DNA of 64,000 nt, taken from contig JAKEKT010000011.1 of assembly GCA_021495925.1 (NCBI GenBank), positions 310,001 through 374,000 of the forward strand, read 5' to 3'. The notes beneath the pieces were generated by a model that searched no databases, was not told the origin of the DNA, and saw only the letters and a program-made list of their open reading frames with translations. Shown here one piece after another: positions 23,727-36,402 of the stretch (positions are counted from its first letter, which is position 1; each line of letters begins with the position of its first letter). Both the position numbers and the translations under genes were made by a program. Source of the stretch: Diplodia intermedia (taxonomy: Eukaryota; Ascomycota; Dothideomycetes; Botryosphaeriales; Botryosphaeriaceae).

Positions 23727-24456
23727 CGCATGGCACGTACGGAGGCGCAGCTCAACTTAGGGTTTGGATGTTCTGCCGGGTCGGCGTCGGCACGGGACGC
23801 GGCCGTTGTTTGCCACAGGGGCACAGCAGCCCGCCAGAAGTTGGGGGAACGTTCTGTAGGGCAGACGTCCAGCGGGACAAGTGGTTCAGGTACGGTATTG
23901 GCAGGTAGCCTAGCAGCCACTAACGCGATCGGGGCACGCTGACAGGCCGCATGCCCGCATCTCCACTGAGCCCTGCATGCGCCCTGCGTGTCGGGCTGCG
24001 TCGGCGATGAGGCAGGTGCTGCAGATAGCGAATAACGAGCAGTACGAGCGGGCCCTTGCACGGTGAAGTGCGCCCGACGCGACGTGTGAGGTTTGCTGGG
24101 CTCACGGCCGGGCTGGCCGGGCGCGGGCGGCGGTCAACGTCATGGGGAAGCGGGGCCTCGTGACACACATCAGGGCACGCTCAGTGCTGGCACGGCTGGG
24201 CGAGTGGCTGAGGCGTGCGGCGGTAAAGAGATCTGCTCGGCACCAGGCTGCGCCGCCACTAGCAGCGATTATCGCTGCTGGCCGAGGGCCGGTCAGGAAC
24301 GCTGAAAGCGCCGGTGCGCAGTCCCCACTCGACACTCATCTCCTACGCGCTCCTAAACAACAAACTCCAGCAGCCCCAGCGGCGCCCTTTCCTTCCCCCG
24401 GTGCTGATGGAGGCTAAAAGGCCGCCTTGAACGCATTCCCCGCCTCCCGCACCACC
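23727..24456. other. Intergenic, 0.7 kb
   Basis: GC-rich DNA between clr2 and the coiled-coil gene on the same strand. Overlapping frames on both strands, none with a domain. Nothing recognised. Confidence 0.55.
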
Positions 24457-27149
24457 ATGGACGAGCCCGTCAGCCCGCGCACTAGCGCCTCGAGCGGCAT
24501 TCCGCAGTGTTGTTGTGGCCGCACCGACTGCGCATTCCTGAGCCACAACGGCGAGCTGCTCGAGAGCCTGGAGCGCGACGTCCAAACCGCCGCCCAGCTT
24601 GGCCAGGTGAGTGCCCGCCGTGCGACCGCCCTGTCCCACGATGCAGCAAACACGTTGCTTCCCCCGTTCATCTCGTCCTGCCGCGGTCATCCCTGGCATC
24701 CTCCACGATCTCCTCTGAGATTAAGCCAAGATCCAAGCACGTCAACACCAGGCCTAGTTAAGGCGTGCATCCGTGCTGCGCCGACCGTGCGCCGTCATTT
24801 GCCTTCTAGTCGCGCCGCCGTTTTATTATGCTCTCCTCGCTGACCTTTAGCCTGCAGGCTCTGCTCCAGCGCCATGAAGCATACATCGCCGACAGCGAAG
24901 CTGAGCGGCGTCGCATGGCCGCCAAAATAGAGTCTCTCGAACACGAAAAAGCCGACCTCGAGGCCCGCAACGCGAAGACGGTCCAAGAGAATCGCGCCCT
25001 GCTGGACCAGCTCGAGGCCATCAACAATGCCGCCACCGAGACCGACGCGCACTGTCACGAGCTGACCGCCGCTCTGATGGAAACGCAGGAGGAACTGCAG
25101 CGCATGACCAACCTCGCTTCCCGCACCGAGAGCCTGGAGAGGCAGCTCGCCGAGCTTGAGAGAGAGCAGCAGGAGCTGCAGAACAAGCTGAGCAACACAT
25201 CGCACGATGAGAAGTCCGCGGTCAGGCGCTGGAGGAAGGCAGAGCAGACCATTGCTGCTCTGACGGAGCAGATGGAGCGGATCGAGAAGGAGGCCAAGGA
25301 GGAGCGCGAGCGCCATGTCGAAGTCGTCAGCCGCATGGAGAGACGTCGGGCTGTGGAGCGCGAGCTGGAGACAGCCGCCGGCAGGCTCAAGGGCGCTGCT
25401 GCAGCGAAGGCGGGCGGCCATGACAAGACGGGCACGAATGTGGTGTCGCATTTCGTCAAGGACATCCTCCAGGACAATGCGAACCTGCAGCTCGGCATCG
25501 TCGAGCTTCGCGAGATGCTCATGAACTCGAACGACGAGGTCGAGCGGCTAAGAGAACAACTTCTACTCCACCAGCCCATGAGCGAGGCCTCGGAAGATCC
25601 CAGCGGACCAAGTTTGCAGAAAGAGCTGGGTTTGGAATCGGACGAGCCGCAGGAGCCGCAGGAGCCGCACGAAACCTCCAAACCGCCACGCCAACTCCAC
25701 GTTCACCACCATTACCACGCCGCCCCTACTGCTTCCAAGGATCCCAGAAAGGGCCACCTGCAGCGCAGGTCCTCGAAGAAGAGGCGAAACGTCGTTGCTC
25801 CAAGCCACTTCGCACCTCCATCGGGAATGCACACCCCTCGCTCCTCTATCTCCATGCCTCGACCCACGACCCCTTGTTCTGCCGCTACTATTCTTTCACA
25901 AACCGCCGTTACCATTCCTAGCACCGCCAAAGGGCACGCCCACCGCTGGTCCGTCGCGAGCCACCAAACGGGCGTCTCCATGGCGCCGTCATCGGTGCCC
26001 AGCTCTCCCTACTCACGACGCACATCATCCATTTTCGATCGCATGTTCAGCGACGCCGGCCAGGAGGATTCCTCGCGACCTACGAGTCCCGAGAGCAACA
26101 ATGACCCCGGATCGCCTGACTTTGCACCCATTTCTACCCGTGGAAAGGGCCCGGCTAGGACTCTTACCACGCCTGCGGCTTTCAAGCTCCACGCTAAGGC
26201 TGCCCCGCCCATCGAGGTCAGCGCAACGGCGTCGTCGCGCATCTCCGAAGAGGAGCTCGACAACCTGTCACCGATCTGTCAAGATGTCATCACGGAGGAA
26301 CAGGAGACAGGATCGGATGCCGACATCTCCGCAATTGACATGTCAACGCCCGAAGCGCAGAGTTCGGAAACGAGCGGCGAGGTGTACATGAATGGGCAGA
26401 TCGGTCGTGGTCTGCGCCGTGCCACATCGCACGAGTCTCTCCTCTCGGTGCGTGGCATGGACATCTCGGTCCACGCGCGCCCGTCGCAGATGTTCATTGC
26501 GCCTAACAGCCCCTCATCTCAGGCGATGGCCAGCCTCAGCAACATGGTTGCGCGGCCGAGCATCTCCTATCGCCACGACCAAGACGCTAGCGCGGCGCAC
26601 CGCAGCCTCCTCGCGGGCTTCACTGCGGATCAGCGCAGCGGTGGTCAGAGTTCTCGGCCCAAGCAAAGCAATTCGGGCGGAGGCATTGGCCGCAAAGTGG
26701 GCGGATGGGTTTTTGGCAAGTGGGGCTTTGCGCCCACACCGACTCGCGGGGCTGAAGCCACGGCTGCAGAAGCCGCTGCCAGCACATCAACGACGACTTC
26801 GCTGTCGCCCAACGCGCAGGCTCCGGCGACACAGGACGGCCGTGCGAGCAGCTCCAGCACGGCGTCGTCGACGGATTCTTCATCGACGGCCGCCACCGAA
26901 GTGCCGTCGGCTTCTGGGATCCGGCGCTCCAAGTCGCTCAAGCACCGCACTCCGGGCATCAACCAGGCAGGCCCCATCCACGGCCTCGGCCCGTCGATGA
27001 AGGCGCCGTTCAAGGTCGTCGTCAAGCAAGACGAGGTCGACACCGACGCGCTGAGGGAAAGCCTCGCTGAGGCCGGCGACAGCCCCGTCCGCACGGAGCC
27101 GCAGATCAGGATCGAGCCGCCGTCGGAGACTACGGCAGCCGGTGCGTGA
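24457..27149 (+). CDS. Coiled-coil protein with long disordered tail, unknown function
   Basis: Two exons, 24457-24606 and 24858-27149; the 251-bp intron is the longest in the window. Product 813 residues, start ATG at 24457 (MDEPVSPRTS). The N-terminus has a Cys cluster (CCCGRTDC) and then SLERDVQTAAQLGQ, which runs directly across the splice into ALLQRHEAYIADSEAERRRM, supporting the junction. Residues ~30-270 form a long heptad-rich coiled coil (MAAKIESLEHEKADLEARNAK; LERQLAELEREQQELQNKL). A ...PQEPQEPHE... repeat follows, then a ~500-residue Ser/Pro-rich tail with many phosphosite-like SP motifs and a glycine-flanked GGWVFGKWGFAPT. No transmembrane segment or catalytic motif. It resembles fungal scaffold proteins (microtubule- or polarity-associated, or She3-like), but I cannot assign one. 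Confidence 0.8.
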
Positions 27150-28724
27150 TGATTGTGGGGCGCTGTAAGAAGTCTGTACGATTATTTTTGACGCTTTGCT
27201 TCCTCGACGCTCCTTCACATCCCCTTTGTTCACCTGTGTTTGTTTTTGTACCCTGTTGGAAAATCACAGTTGAAGCACCTTTGGATTGGCGTTTGTACTC
27301 AAGATCACGGGCATACGGTGTTTGGACGGTCGCATGTGTCACAGTCATTGTTATTTGTTGGTTTAAACCGTCTGGAGAGGAGCCGCGGCTCAAGTGATAG
27401 AAAGTCGTTTTACGATACCCCACGGGTGGTTCGCCTAGTCGTCTGCGCGTTTTCTCTAAGTCGTTTGGTAGAGATTTGTCTTTAGGTTTGTGGGGCCGCA
27501 TGGGTCGCACGGTCGCAGTTGAAGTGTCCGTCTCGTTCCCAGTTTCGTTTGCCTTTCAGCCTTGTTGGGTCCTTTGTCGCTGAGCTGTGCTGTCGTTCCT
27601 GCACATACAGCATTGTACACGCACTCGCCCTCGGGGGACCACGACGCGGATGAGCCAATAGTCGGCGCTGGCAGGGATTGCACTGGCGTCCGTTCGTCAA
27701 CGGAGCCGTTGCTTTGGGAATGCTTCTGGAAAATGTTGGTAGATCTTACAGTTGGAAAGGCGAGAAGGAATCGGGCAATGATCATCCTCAACACACACCA
27801 CCCTTTGATCTTTTAGAACAACTCAGTTTTCCTTCCTCGTTCCCCGGCGCCCCGTGCGTACGTGCAGATTGCCAGCGTATTGCTAACAACTCATTGTCGC
27901 GCTCTCATTTGCAGCAGCGAAGCGACGAAACCAAGGCAGACGAGGCTGACGACAAGGTTTGGTGCTCTGCGGTGAGGGCGTGTCTGCTGCACGTCGGACG
28001 ATGCGAGAGGAGCTGTGCAGATGGCGGTCGTTGCGCTGAATGAAGCGTCTGTGTTTCGCTCGCCTTGCCTCTGGACGGCTTTTGCGTCTGTGTTATAATA
28101 ATGGCCCGTACGTCGCAGCGAGAGAGACGTGCTTGATACTCCTGTCAAACGCTTCATCGTCGTCGTCCTTCGTCCTACCTCTCCGCTTCTCAATCTTCGT
28201 ACACCTTTAGTGTTCAGACTGTGTTTCGGAATCAGTCCATCTCCACCATCCACCGGCCTTCCTTCCTGCAACGAGCTCTTTTAGCCGCTCTGACCGGTCA
28301 CACCCGCGCCGTCGCGCCACAACCACCGAACACTCCCCACCAAACGTTCAGAGAGTCATCGACCAGTTACCCCGACAACCGAACGACTACCACCTGGTCG
28401 TACCGGAAAGAGAGAGAGAAGAAAAAATTGCAAGCAAAAATTAGTACCACGGAGCGCTCCGCCGTGACGGCCGAAACCCCGGTTCCGCATTGAGGCATCA
28501 ACCCCACCAGAACCATTACCACATCCTCGGGAACGGCCGACGACAGCCGGCAGAAACCGCAGTTCCTGCGAACCCCGCTCCACACTTTTTTTTTCTCTCT
28601 CCGTTGCTCCACATTCGGGGTTAGCGAAAAGTCTCCGCATTTGGAGAAAGTAGGAGAACAACACGTGAGAAGAGTGGGAAAAATTTGGTCAGAGAGGAAA
28701 AAAAAGAGAAAAATTATCAGCAAG
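27150..28724. other. Intergenic, 1.6 kb, possibly a long 5' leader
   Basis: The first ~600 bases after the coiled-coil gene are T/G-rich and look like 3' UTR. From about 28100 the sequence becomes A/C-rich, with polypurine runs directly before the next ATG, as in long fungal leaders. Short upstream ATGs occur. No gene recognised. Confidence 0.5.
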
Positions 28725-29101
28725 ATGTCTCCCGAGTACGGCACCTCCGCATCCGCCACGAAGCAGCAGCAGCAGCAGCAGCAGCCGTCGTCCAGGAGCC
28801 CGAAGGCAAGCAAGCCCTCGGCGTTCACGAGATACTGGACCTCGCTGGTCGAGCTGTTCTCGTTCTTCCCGGCCAACGGGACGGTGGACGCCGCCGCCGC
28901 CAAGGTGCTGCGGTGCAAGTACAGCGGCGACGAGGACCTGCTGGACGTCGAGGGCTGGGAGGAGGCGGATGATTTGTGGAGGGGCGTCGTCGTGGGCGGC
29001 GGGGTCATGAGGTGAGTGCCTTTGCCCCCTTTTTTGTTCATTCTTTCCGATTGTAATCTCGAGGAATAGTCTTGCTAACACGGTGTTGCAGTTTCGTTTG
29101 A
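28725..29101 (+). CDS. Small polyQ-containing protein, unknown function
   Basis: Start ATG at 28725 (MSPEYGTSAS). Unspliced, the frame ends at 29015 after 96 residues (...GGGVMR). Spliced at AG|GTGAGT (intron 29012-29091, 80 bp, acceptor TTGCAG) it ends ...VMSFV at 29101, 99 residues. The donor and acceptor are strong, so I prefer the spliced form. Content: seven glutamines from a (CAG)7 run, then FTRYWTSLVELFSFFPANGTVDAAAAKVL and an acidic, Trp-containing segment (DLLDVEGWEEADDLWRG). No domain recognised; the well-ordered second half argues for a real protein. Retention of the intron produces the stop directly at the donor. Confidence 0.55.
28764..28784 (+). repeat. (CAG)7 trinucleotide repeat, polyQ
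   Basis: Seven perfect CAG units encoding Gln in the small protein gene. Confidence 0.9.
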
Positions 29102-30844
29102 GCGCTTCTTGTGGTTGAATTTTCGTCGTGTTGAAGCGACTTGTTGTGGTTACCCTGGGGAGCGTTTATGTTGCTTTTTCCTCTGATGGACGCACTGGCT
29201 GCAGACCATTCGGAGACGGCAGGGTCGTCGTCATATGCTTCTTTCCTCGATGTGGGACTATGTTCCCTTCTATGCTTGGAATTTGGCATTAGGGAAGAGA
29301 CGGGTGTTTGGATCTTATAGGTCTCATTGTATGGCGGCTATGTTTGTTTTTTCTTCTCTCTTTTTTTTCTTTTTACTTCCCGGAGTTTTTGGCCATTGGA
29401 ATTGCTCGACTAGCCCTGGCGTATTCGGCACTTGTATTTTGGATCTGTCTTTCTACATGTATAACTGTCAACAAACTTGTACAACGAAACGTTTTGTATT
29501 TCATTCCTCTAAGTAGACATCATGTTCTGGGACGGCGTTATTCCAACATGCTTACTGAGCTGAGCTTGATCATCAATTACATATGTTCCTCTTCATCAAA
29601 CTTTACTATTGCAGCTTGCGCATGATTTAAATGGTACCAGGGACTGCATGGAACGCAACAGCATCTCTGCGAAGTCGGTGAATACCTCCGCGGATCAGTG
29701 GTTGCTCTGAAGGTGGCGATTACGTGCCCAGGAGGACTCAATGACCGGCAGGTAAAGCATCACGTCAAAAACAACGTCCACTAAATAGCACACACCCGCC
29801 CCCAGCTAATCAGCCCCCTTCACTTTCTACGCAGGACCACAGTCACTTGTTTCGATACCAGCAACCTCATGCCCCATTCTGCATTCAGACAGACACGCAG
29901 ATCCTGCAGCAAAGCTCCACGCGGCAACCACCCTACACCTTACTTCCCAATCTACCCCCTTTAAGTTCGTGCCACGGACAGCTTGACTCTCCCCCCAAAT
30001 CAACAGCCCATCAATGCCGGAGCTACAACGGATGGGCCATCGAAGTACATACATTACATACTCACTGGATTAGACTCAGTTCGAACTCGACATCACTCGC
30101 TCCCGCGGAAGCGTTGTGAGATTAGGTCAGAATCCTGCCTGGAGCAGGGGAATTAGGCTGCTGAACGCGAAAGCGTACAAAAGTGTTGTGCGTTAGTACC
30201 TTGCATCGATGCTGGAGGTGAGCATCGAGCCTTGCTGGTGTCCGTCCTTGTACGCCAGCACCTTGTTTTGGCGTATAGTGAGCCATAGTAGCACTTGGAC
30301 GGACCAGCGAATACTGTCGGTGGCAGTTATCCGCAGCAGAGTCGTGACGCACAGAAGCTGCGCTACCGCCAAGTTACCTTCTACTTTTATATCCAACCCC
30401 CCAACCCCCCGCCCATCATATTACCCTGCAACTGAGCTGTGTCACATGTGCACCGAAAAGCAGTCAATTGTCGATGCATCAATTCCCGATTAAAAACTTT
30501 TAAGAAAATAAAACCGCAGGTACTTAGGGGTATCCTCGATTGCTGTACCACACCATAAGCAGAAAACTGTAACGAGAAAAAAAAAACAAGCGCAAAAGCG
30601 GAAAGACCTCTAACTTTCATGACCCAATTTTTATTCGAATCCGCTCTTCCATCCCGTATCCACAAGTCCCAGACCAAGCAATCTTTGTAGATCTCCAGGA
30701 CGTTTCATGCCGGGGTATATGCGCATCTTTTTCCCAACCACGGACCGGACCCAAAACTCCACGAGAGAAGCATCGAGACGATTAATGCGTAAAGAAAACC
30801 GAAAGAAACCAAAGAACCGAACAAATGGTGAAGTCGATTAATTT
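29102..30844. other. Intergenic, 1.7 kb between convergent genes
   Basis: T-rich 3' UTR-like DNA to about 29630, then mixed sequence. An A/T-rich stretch near 30480-30600 fits the 3' end of the arrestin-like gene on the other strand. No gene recognised. Confidence 0.55.
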
Positions 30845-32543
30845 TCAAGCCATCACGCTGACGACCGTCTCCACACCCCTCGTCTGCATTCCCGCAAAAG
30901 CCGCAGCCTCGTATCCAGGCGGAGCAGCATTACCCATCGCTTGCACCATCTGGCTGCCTTCTAAGAACTCGGCGTTTGGCGGCGCGACGCTTCTAGGAGC
31001 GAAGACCTCATCCATGGCGGCGTCCGTGTCGCACTGCATCGCTTGGCTGGCAGCACGTTCGGCACTCTCGGAAGCGCCCTCGGCGCTCGCCTCGGCGGTG
31101 ACTTGGATGGGCACCTTCAAGTTGATCGATGAAGTCGCCGAGAGGGAGAGCGAGAGGTCGAGGCGGTACACGCGGGAGATGAGACAGGAGTGAAAGGTGG
31201 GGATGAAGCTTTTGTTGGCGGGCAGCTGGATCGGGATGAGGAGGTTGGCGGTATAGTAGGGCCTGCCGGCGACATAGGCATCCGAAGGCTCGGGAATGTT
31301 CTTGCCAATGGACACGGCAGAGCAGTCACTGATGCCAGAGTCGCGGCGGGAGATATCCGGGTTGGATGCGGCGGCAATCTCGTCGGCGGTAGGCATGTGT
31401 CTAGTCCATTGCACAGCGGCCATACAGCGCGAAGAGAGCGGAAGTGTGTCCGAGTAGGTTCCCTGGGATATGTCGAGCATGACCTGCTCGCGAGACGGGA
31501 ACTGGCGGCGCGGCGTGGTGGCGTAGAAGGTCGTGACCTTGAGCTTGCTGCTAAGGCTGTTCAGCCTTGGCGGGAGGCTGTTTTCGTCGGCGGGGTCGAA
31601 ACGCAGGACAACTTTGGCAGAGGTGGTGATGGGCTCATTTTCCGGTGTGCGTGCACCAGGAATGCAAAGGCTGCGTGGCTGCTGCGTCTCCATAACCAGT
31701 CTGCCCAGCTTCCCCTTGAAGATTCCCTTGCGGATGTTCTTCTCTTGCCTAAGACGATATTCGGCATCTTGAGATCCTACGACAAGAGGTGGCTGCTCTT
31801 CAAAGGCCGGCTTTACCCGTACCTTCTTGCTCTTGTCCACCAGTGTCACGACCTTGCCGTCGGTCTCGCGCTCGCGGGTGACGGTCACCTTGATAGCATA
31901 AGAGATCCTTGCCATTTCTGGGGCCAGATCATCGAGAAGTTTGCCACTATGGCCGGAAATGGATGTGTCGCCCATGCTGGGAGGCACCTGCAGGTGGGCG
32001 GCGCGGACCTGGTCATTTGCGTAACGTTGGCAGGACTTTGGGAGAAGGTGCGCTGGAATGACGAAAGTGAAGGGGAATTTGTAAGTGCGACCTGCCTCGG
32101 CGATCCGGGGCATGGGGAGCGTAGACTCGTCGATGGGTTGGTGAAGCTTGAGGAACTGGTGAGTGGCGTCGGATCGCGTCGACATGGTAGGAGCAGATGC
32201 AAACTTGTCCACGAATGTGCTCGATTGGCCTGCGATAAGGACACAAGGTCAGCTGGAGGCGAACGGCAGGGGTGGGCTGGGCTCAGGAGTACTTACCGAC
32301 AAAGGCAATCTCTATGTCATCGAACCTGGTATCGTGCGGGGCAGTTACAGACACTTCGCCCTCCAACTTGTCCATAGTTGAAAACGAGGTGATGTAGCTA
32401 CCGTGCGGGCCGCTCTCGCCCCTCAGCGAGATGTCGATGACGGGCTTGCCCTGCATGGCAAAGTTCCGCAACTTGACGGAGATGGCGCTGTTTGCGATTG
32501 AAGGCGTGCGGGCCGACATGGTGGAGGAAGAGCGACGAGACAT
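30845..32543 (-). CDS. Arrestin-like (N-terminal domain) protein
   Basis: Two exons, 32543-32297 and 32229-30845 (intron 67 bp), giving 543 residues. Start ATG at 32543 (MSRRSSST); a second in-frame ATG (MSARTPS) lies eight residues on. The N-terminal beta-strands read ISVKLRNFAMQG, YITSFSTMDKLEGEVSVTAPHDTRFDDIEIAFVG, then the arrestin-type FPFTFVIPAHLLPKSC and ISYAIKVTVTRERE. Known: fungal alpha-arrestins link ubiquitin ligases to membrane transporters and tune nutrient uptake and endocytosis. No PPxY motif is obvious in the protein, so a Rsp5-adaptor role is uncertain. The C-terminal ~100 residues are Ala/Ser/Glu-rich. The assignment to the arrestin fold is by strand pattern and motif, not alignment. 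Confidence 0.78.
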
Positions 32544-35500
32544 ATTGGAGAGGGTCGAGGAAGATGAGTGATGAAGTATTTAATAGCGGACAGTTTAGGC
32601 AGCCGCGGGAGCGGTGCGTGATGTACCAGGGTTGGACGCGATAGCAAGCCCGGGGTGCGGATAAAGAGCCTCGCCGCGGAATGGCTGTTTCTGGCTGCCT
32701 GTTTTGGTTGAACCTGGGGAGAAGTGAGGGGCCCCGACTGTTTGGGCGCGACAGGCGTGTCTTATACGGAGACGTCTGCGATTGCATGACGGGCCAGTGC
32801 AAGGGCGTGAGGCTTGGGATTTTCGACATGTGCGGCGTCGATCTGAGTCACCGAGGGGAAGAATGGTGTCCCAAAACAGGCGCAAGCTTGACTAGCGGGC
32901 CGTGCGCAGGGCGTGGAATAGTGACAAGCGCGCAGCGGACGGGCTACCGTGCAGCAAAGGCGCCACAAACGCGATGCGTGCTCGTCTGACCTGGCCGCTG
33001 GGCAAATCCACGCCTTGGCTGCAAGCCACAGATCCCCGCTGATGCGGCATCCACCGTCTTGCTGACATAGCCGACCCTGACAAAGCTCAGCCCTATTGTG
33101 CAATTCCATGGTTGACGGGACCATCGCCAGCGTCGCATCACGAGCACACTCCTTACCTGACGCGCGGTGCGGGCTGGCGCGGGCGTCATCGGTGGTGCAA
33201 CGCGCAGCAGGCGGGCTCGGCTCTAGACCGGGTGGACCGTTTGTGCAGTGGTCGAAAGCAGCGTGCTGGAGTCATCCAAGCCGAGTTGGAGGGTGCAGAG
33301 TCGCGCAGCCTGACCCGCTAGTGCCGACTGCGGAGCGCCAAGCACCGCCGTTCGCAACTCCCCCGCTACCACTTTCCGTTAGTCCGCTGCCGCTCAGGGA
33401 GTCGCCCACTGCGCGTTCCTGCCCATCAGTCGAACACCGTGTGCGCTGTGCCAAAGGGGTCAGGAGAGAAGCTCCCGTCGCCTCTGCCGTCCCGTGGCCA
33501 CCTGCGGCTTCATTGACCGGTCTGATTTAGCTCAAACGCTTCGTCATCGATGCGTGTCTTCTCCAGCGGTGTCGTCGCGTAGGGCGCGTATAATCTGATT
33601 ATCAAGCACGGCCGCTAGCCGACTTCCCGCGCTGCCTAGGTGGATGTCGCCAATCACGTCAATCTTCCGCGCTGCTTTGGAGGGAGCCAATCACCTAACG
33701 CCCCATCTCCACTAATTCCAATGGACACCATGCTGGAAAATCAATAACAGAGACGCCTGCTGCTACGCTGGCTTTCTCCGGCGATACTATCGCCATTCGC
33801 AGAGTGTCAAAATAGAATAGCGGAATGGCCACGAACGGGAATGCAACCACTCGCGTGGGCGTGGAATACGGAAGAGGCATCGGTCCCATAACTTATATCG
33901 GCCCGTCGCGGGAATCTCCTATGCAGCTCGCTGACTATTCCTGTCCTGTGTTGGTCGCCCCCGCATAAGCAGAGCTCACTGTAGCACTCGAGTCCAATCG
34001 ACGACAAGCCGTTCGAAGGTCGACTATAGAGACGTTGCATGTGTTTAGCAAGCCACGGAACGCGGACCGCGGAATACACTTACTACACCAGAACGGAGAA
34101 TCGGCTTGGCTCGCTGGCACATTGACGCGCCTCGAAGTGTGCTTGGTGACAGTCGTAAAAGCACCAAGTACAAAGAAGATCGAGATTGGACTCATTTGGG
34201 GTGGCGACCAAGCTGGGAAGGTAGGCAATGCAGTACTCTGTAGAGGCACAAGACGGACCCTTCATCTGCTGGGGTTCCAGACTGAATCCAAAAGAATTGG
34301 TGGTCCTCGTCCTCAGTAATTGCGGTACCAGCTCCTGCCATCGCTGCATCTGTGCTGACGTCGTTCGTGGAGAACTTTTGGCGCCGGGTGGCTGCTTTGT
34401 TTCGCGTAAGAGGCTTCGACGTGCCTCTTGACCCCTGCTTGGTATTTGCGTTGGCTAAACACTGCGATATGACGACTTCCAACCATGTAAACGCGCTATC
34501 AGGGTTATCCCCAGCCTCGTTTGGCCGAGACTTCTCCACACATAGAGGTGCAGCGGCCATGATGATGAGTCTGCCTTGCCATGATCCACTATAAGGCCGC
34601 CTCACACTGCGTGTTCGAGATTTCGCCACTGCCACAGCGACGCCTCGAAGTGCCCACATAAACACACGTGTCGTCCTCGCTTTGGTGCAAGAATGGATGC
34701 TGATGGGCGGCCTGACGGTGCAAGATATCGGTGCCACAATGTTGACTCGAGTGATGTAAACTTTTCCTCACCTACAGGATTGGATATGCTCACGGCGCGA
34801 GTCTTATACCGCACCGTTTTGCCGTAGTCGAAACTGATGGATTCTCCATTGGAGAGCAAACGCGCATTGCTTCCATAGGCACCAAACGGCACTCTCTCAT
34901 TTTCCGAACAGGATGAGGTTGTATGCCGTAAACTTACTCGCGCCCTTCACGATATGTTTTTGCATGCTTCACATGTCTTGTAGTCTTGAGTAAGTATCCA
35001 GAGGCGAGGTTTGCTGTAAGCTGTACGAGGTGCGATTAGGCTCGTGGAGAGTTGTTGGCGAGTAATTTCCGAAAATGGCGCCGCTCAGGTACTGTCGAGC
35101 AGGTGGCGGTCCGGGCTCGATGTTATAGCGCAACCTCAACGGGTCCTCGTTTCACAGTAGAGATCGGGAAGAGACGCGGTCATCTTGGCGGATATCTCAG
35201 AGCTGAGGCTCTACTGGCGCAGTTTGGACGTGCAGGTGACTTGAGAAAGGATGGCCGGGCACATTTGTAGGGTGAGAGGTGAAACGTGAATTGGAGGTCT
35301 GGTCAGCCACCGCATGTGGCCCGTAGCATCCTTCGCCCCACATGGTAAGCGTGGCCAAGGACATCCTAAACGGTTAGTTAAGAGGCTCAGAAACGTCCAT
35401 GTTAACGCTCTAGCGAAGAGACGAAGCTGGGTTGGGAAAGGTGAAAGCAATTGGCGAGGCGAAAGGGAGCCTGGTGCGGCCAAGGGCAACCGCGCTAGCC

Positions 35501-36402
35501 GCGTTCGGGTAGCGAAGCGAAATAGGCAGGGGTGTCACTAACCACCGTCCGCCAGCTGTCACCCTGACACCCTCTGCGCCGCAACAACCCTTGGACTGAT
35601 CCTCCACACCTACCACGAACTCTATCTGCGCACCGGCGCCGTGGATGTGTGCCTGGAAGGAAATTGTCGTCGATGCGCCAGGGCAGACCAGCCAATGGTG
35701 CAACTGCATCTTCCCCGGGAGACATCCGAAACCTTTGCTGTCTCTTTCCAGCGCGTCATCTACATGTCGTCTCGGCAGCTACTGTTCCAGCCACCCTCTG
35801 TCTCCTTCACCGGATGAGCTCCCGCCGACGGTCGGGCAATGTTGAGCTGACCGTTGACCTCAAAAGCAAAATAGGGAATCAGCATATGCTCCATGGCCCA
35901 GCGAACCAGAGTACGGACCCGAACGCTGACTTGACTGATACTGAGCCTACACCACTACGTACTGCACGCCTCTCCATCCGTGTAATATAGAGGTCGTGCC
36001 TGGATCGAGATAGATTTCTCCGCAGGGTCCCAGCGCGACCAAAGGGAACCCCGCCCACCAGCCCTGCGCTGATCCTGCCAGCGACTGATGGTTCTTCTTT
36101 GACGTGTTTAGTGATCGAAGAAAAGTAGCAGAAGCAAGCCACACGTGCGACCACGGGTAGGGCCGCCCGCCCCGACGCCCAGGAATGCTAGTCCCAAGTT
36201 ACGTGTCCGCTGTCGCAGCGTGCCGCTCAGCCTCGTCCCGGAAAACCTTGTCCCTGAACACCACTGCATTATGCGGAGTTAGGGTCTCCCGCCAGTACCT
36301 AGTGTATTTTACTCCATCCGTCCGCAATGTTATTCCCACGCGTTCATATTTTGTCTCGCACATGCCCTTCGTTTCCATTTGCAGAACTAACCACCAGGCA
36401 CG
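32544..36402. other. 3.9-kb divergent intergenic region, no gene recognised
   Basis: Lies upstream of the arrestin-like gene (minus) and the multi-pass gene (plus). Open frames reach 181 codons (34192-34737 minus) but start at no convincing ATG context and carry no domain; frames on both strands overlap. A non-coding RNA or fast-evolving small gene cannot be excluded. Confidence 0.5.

Noticed and set aside
31190..32377. 395-codon plus-strand frame opposite the arrestin-like gene
   Set aside because: Antisense shadow that crosses the arrestin intron; no motifs.
34192..34737. 181-codon minus-strand frame as a gene
   Set aside because: No domain or supporting splice partners; kept only as a point to check in the large gap.
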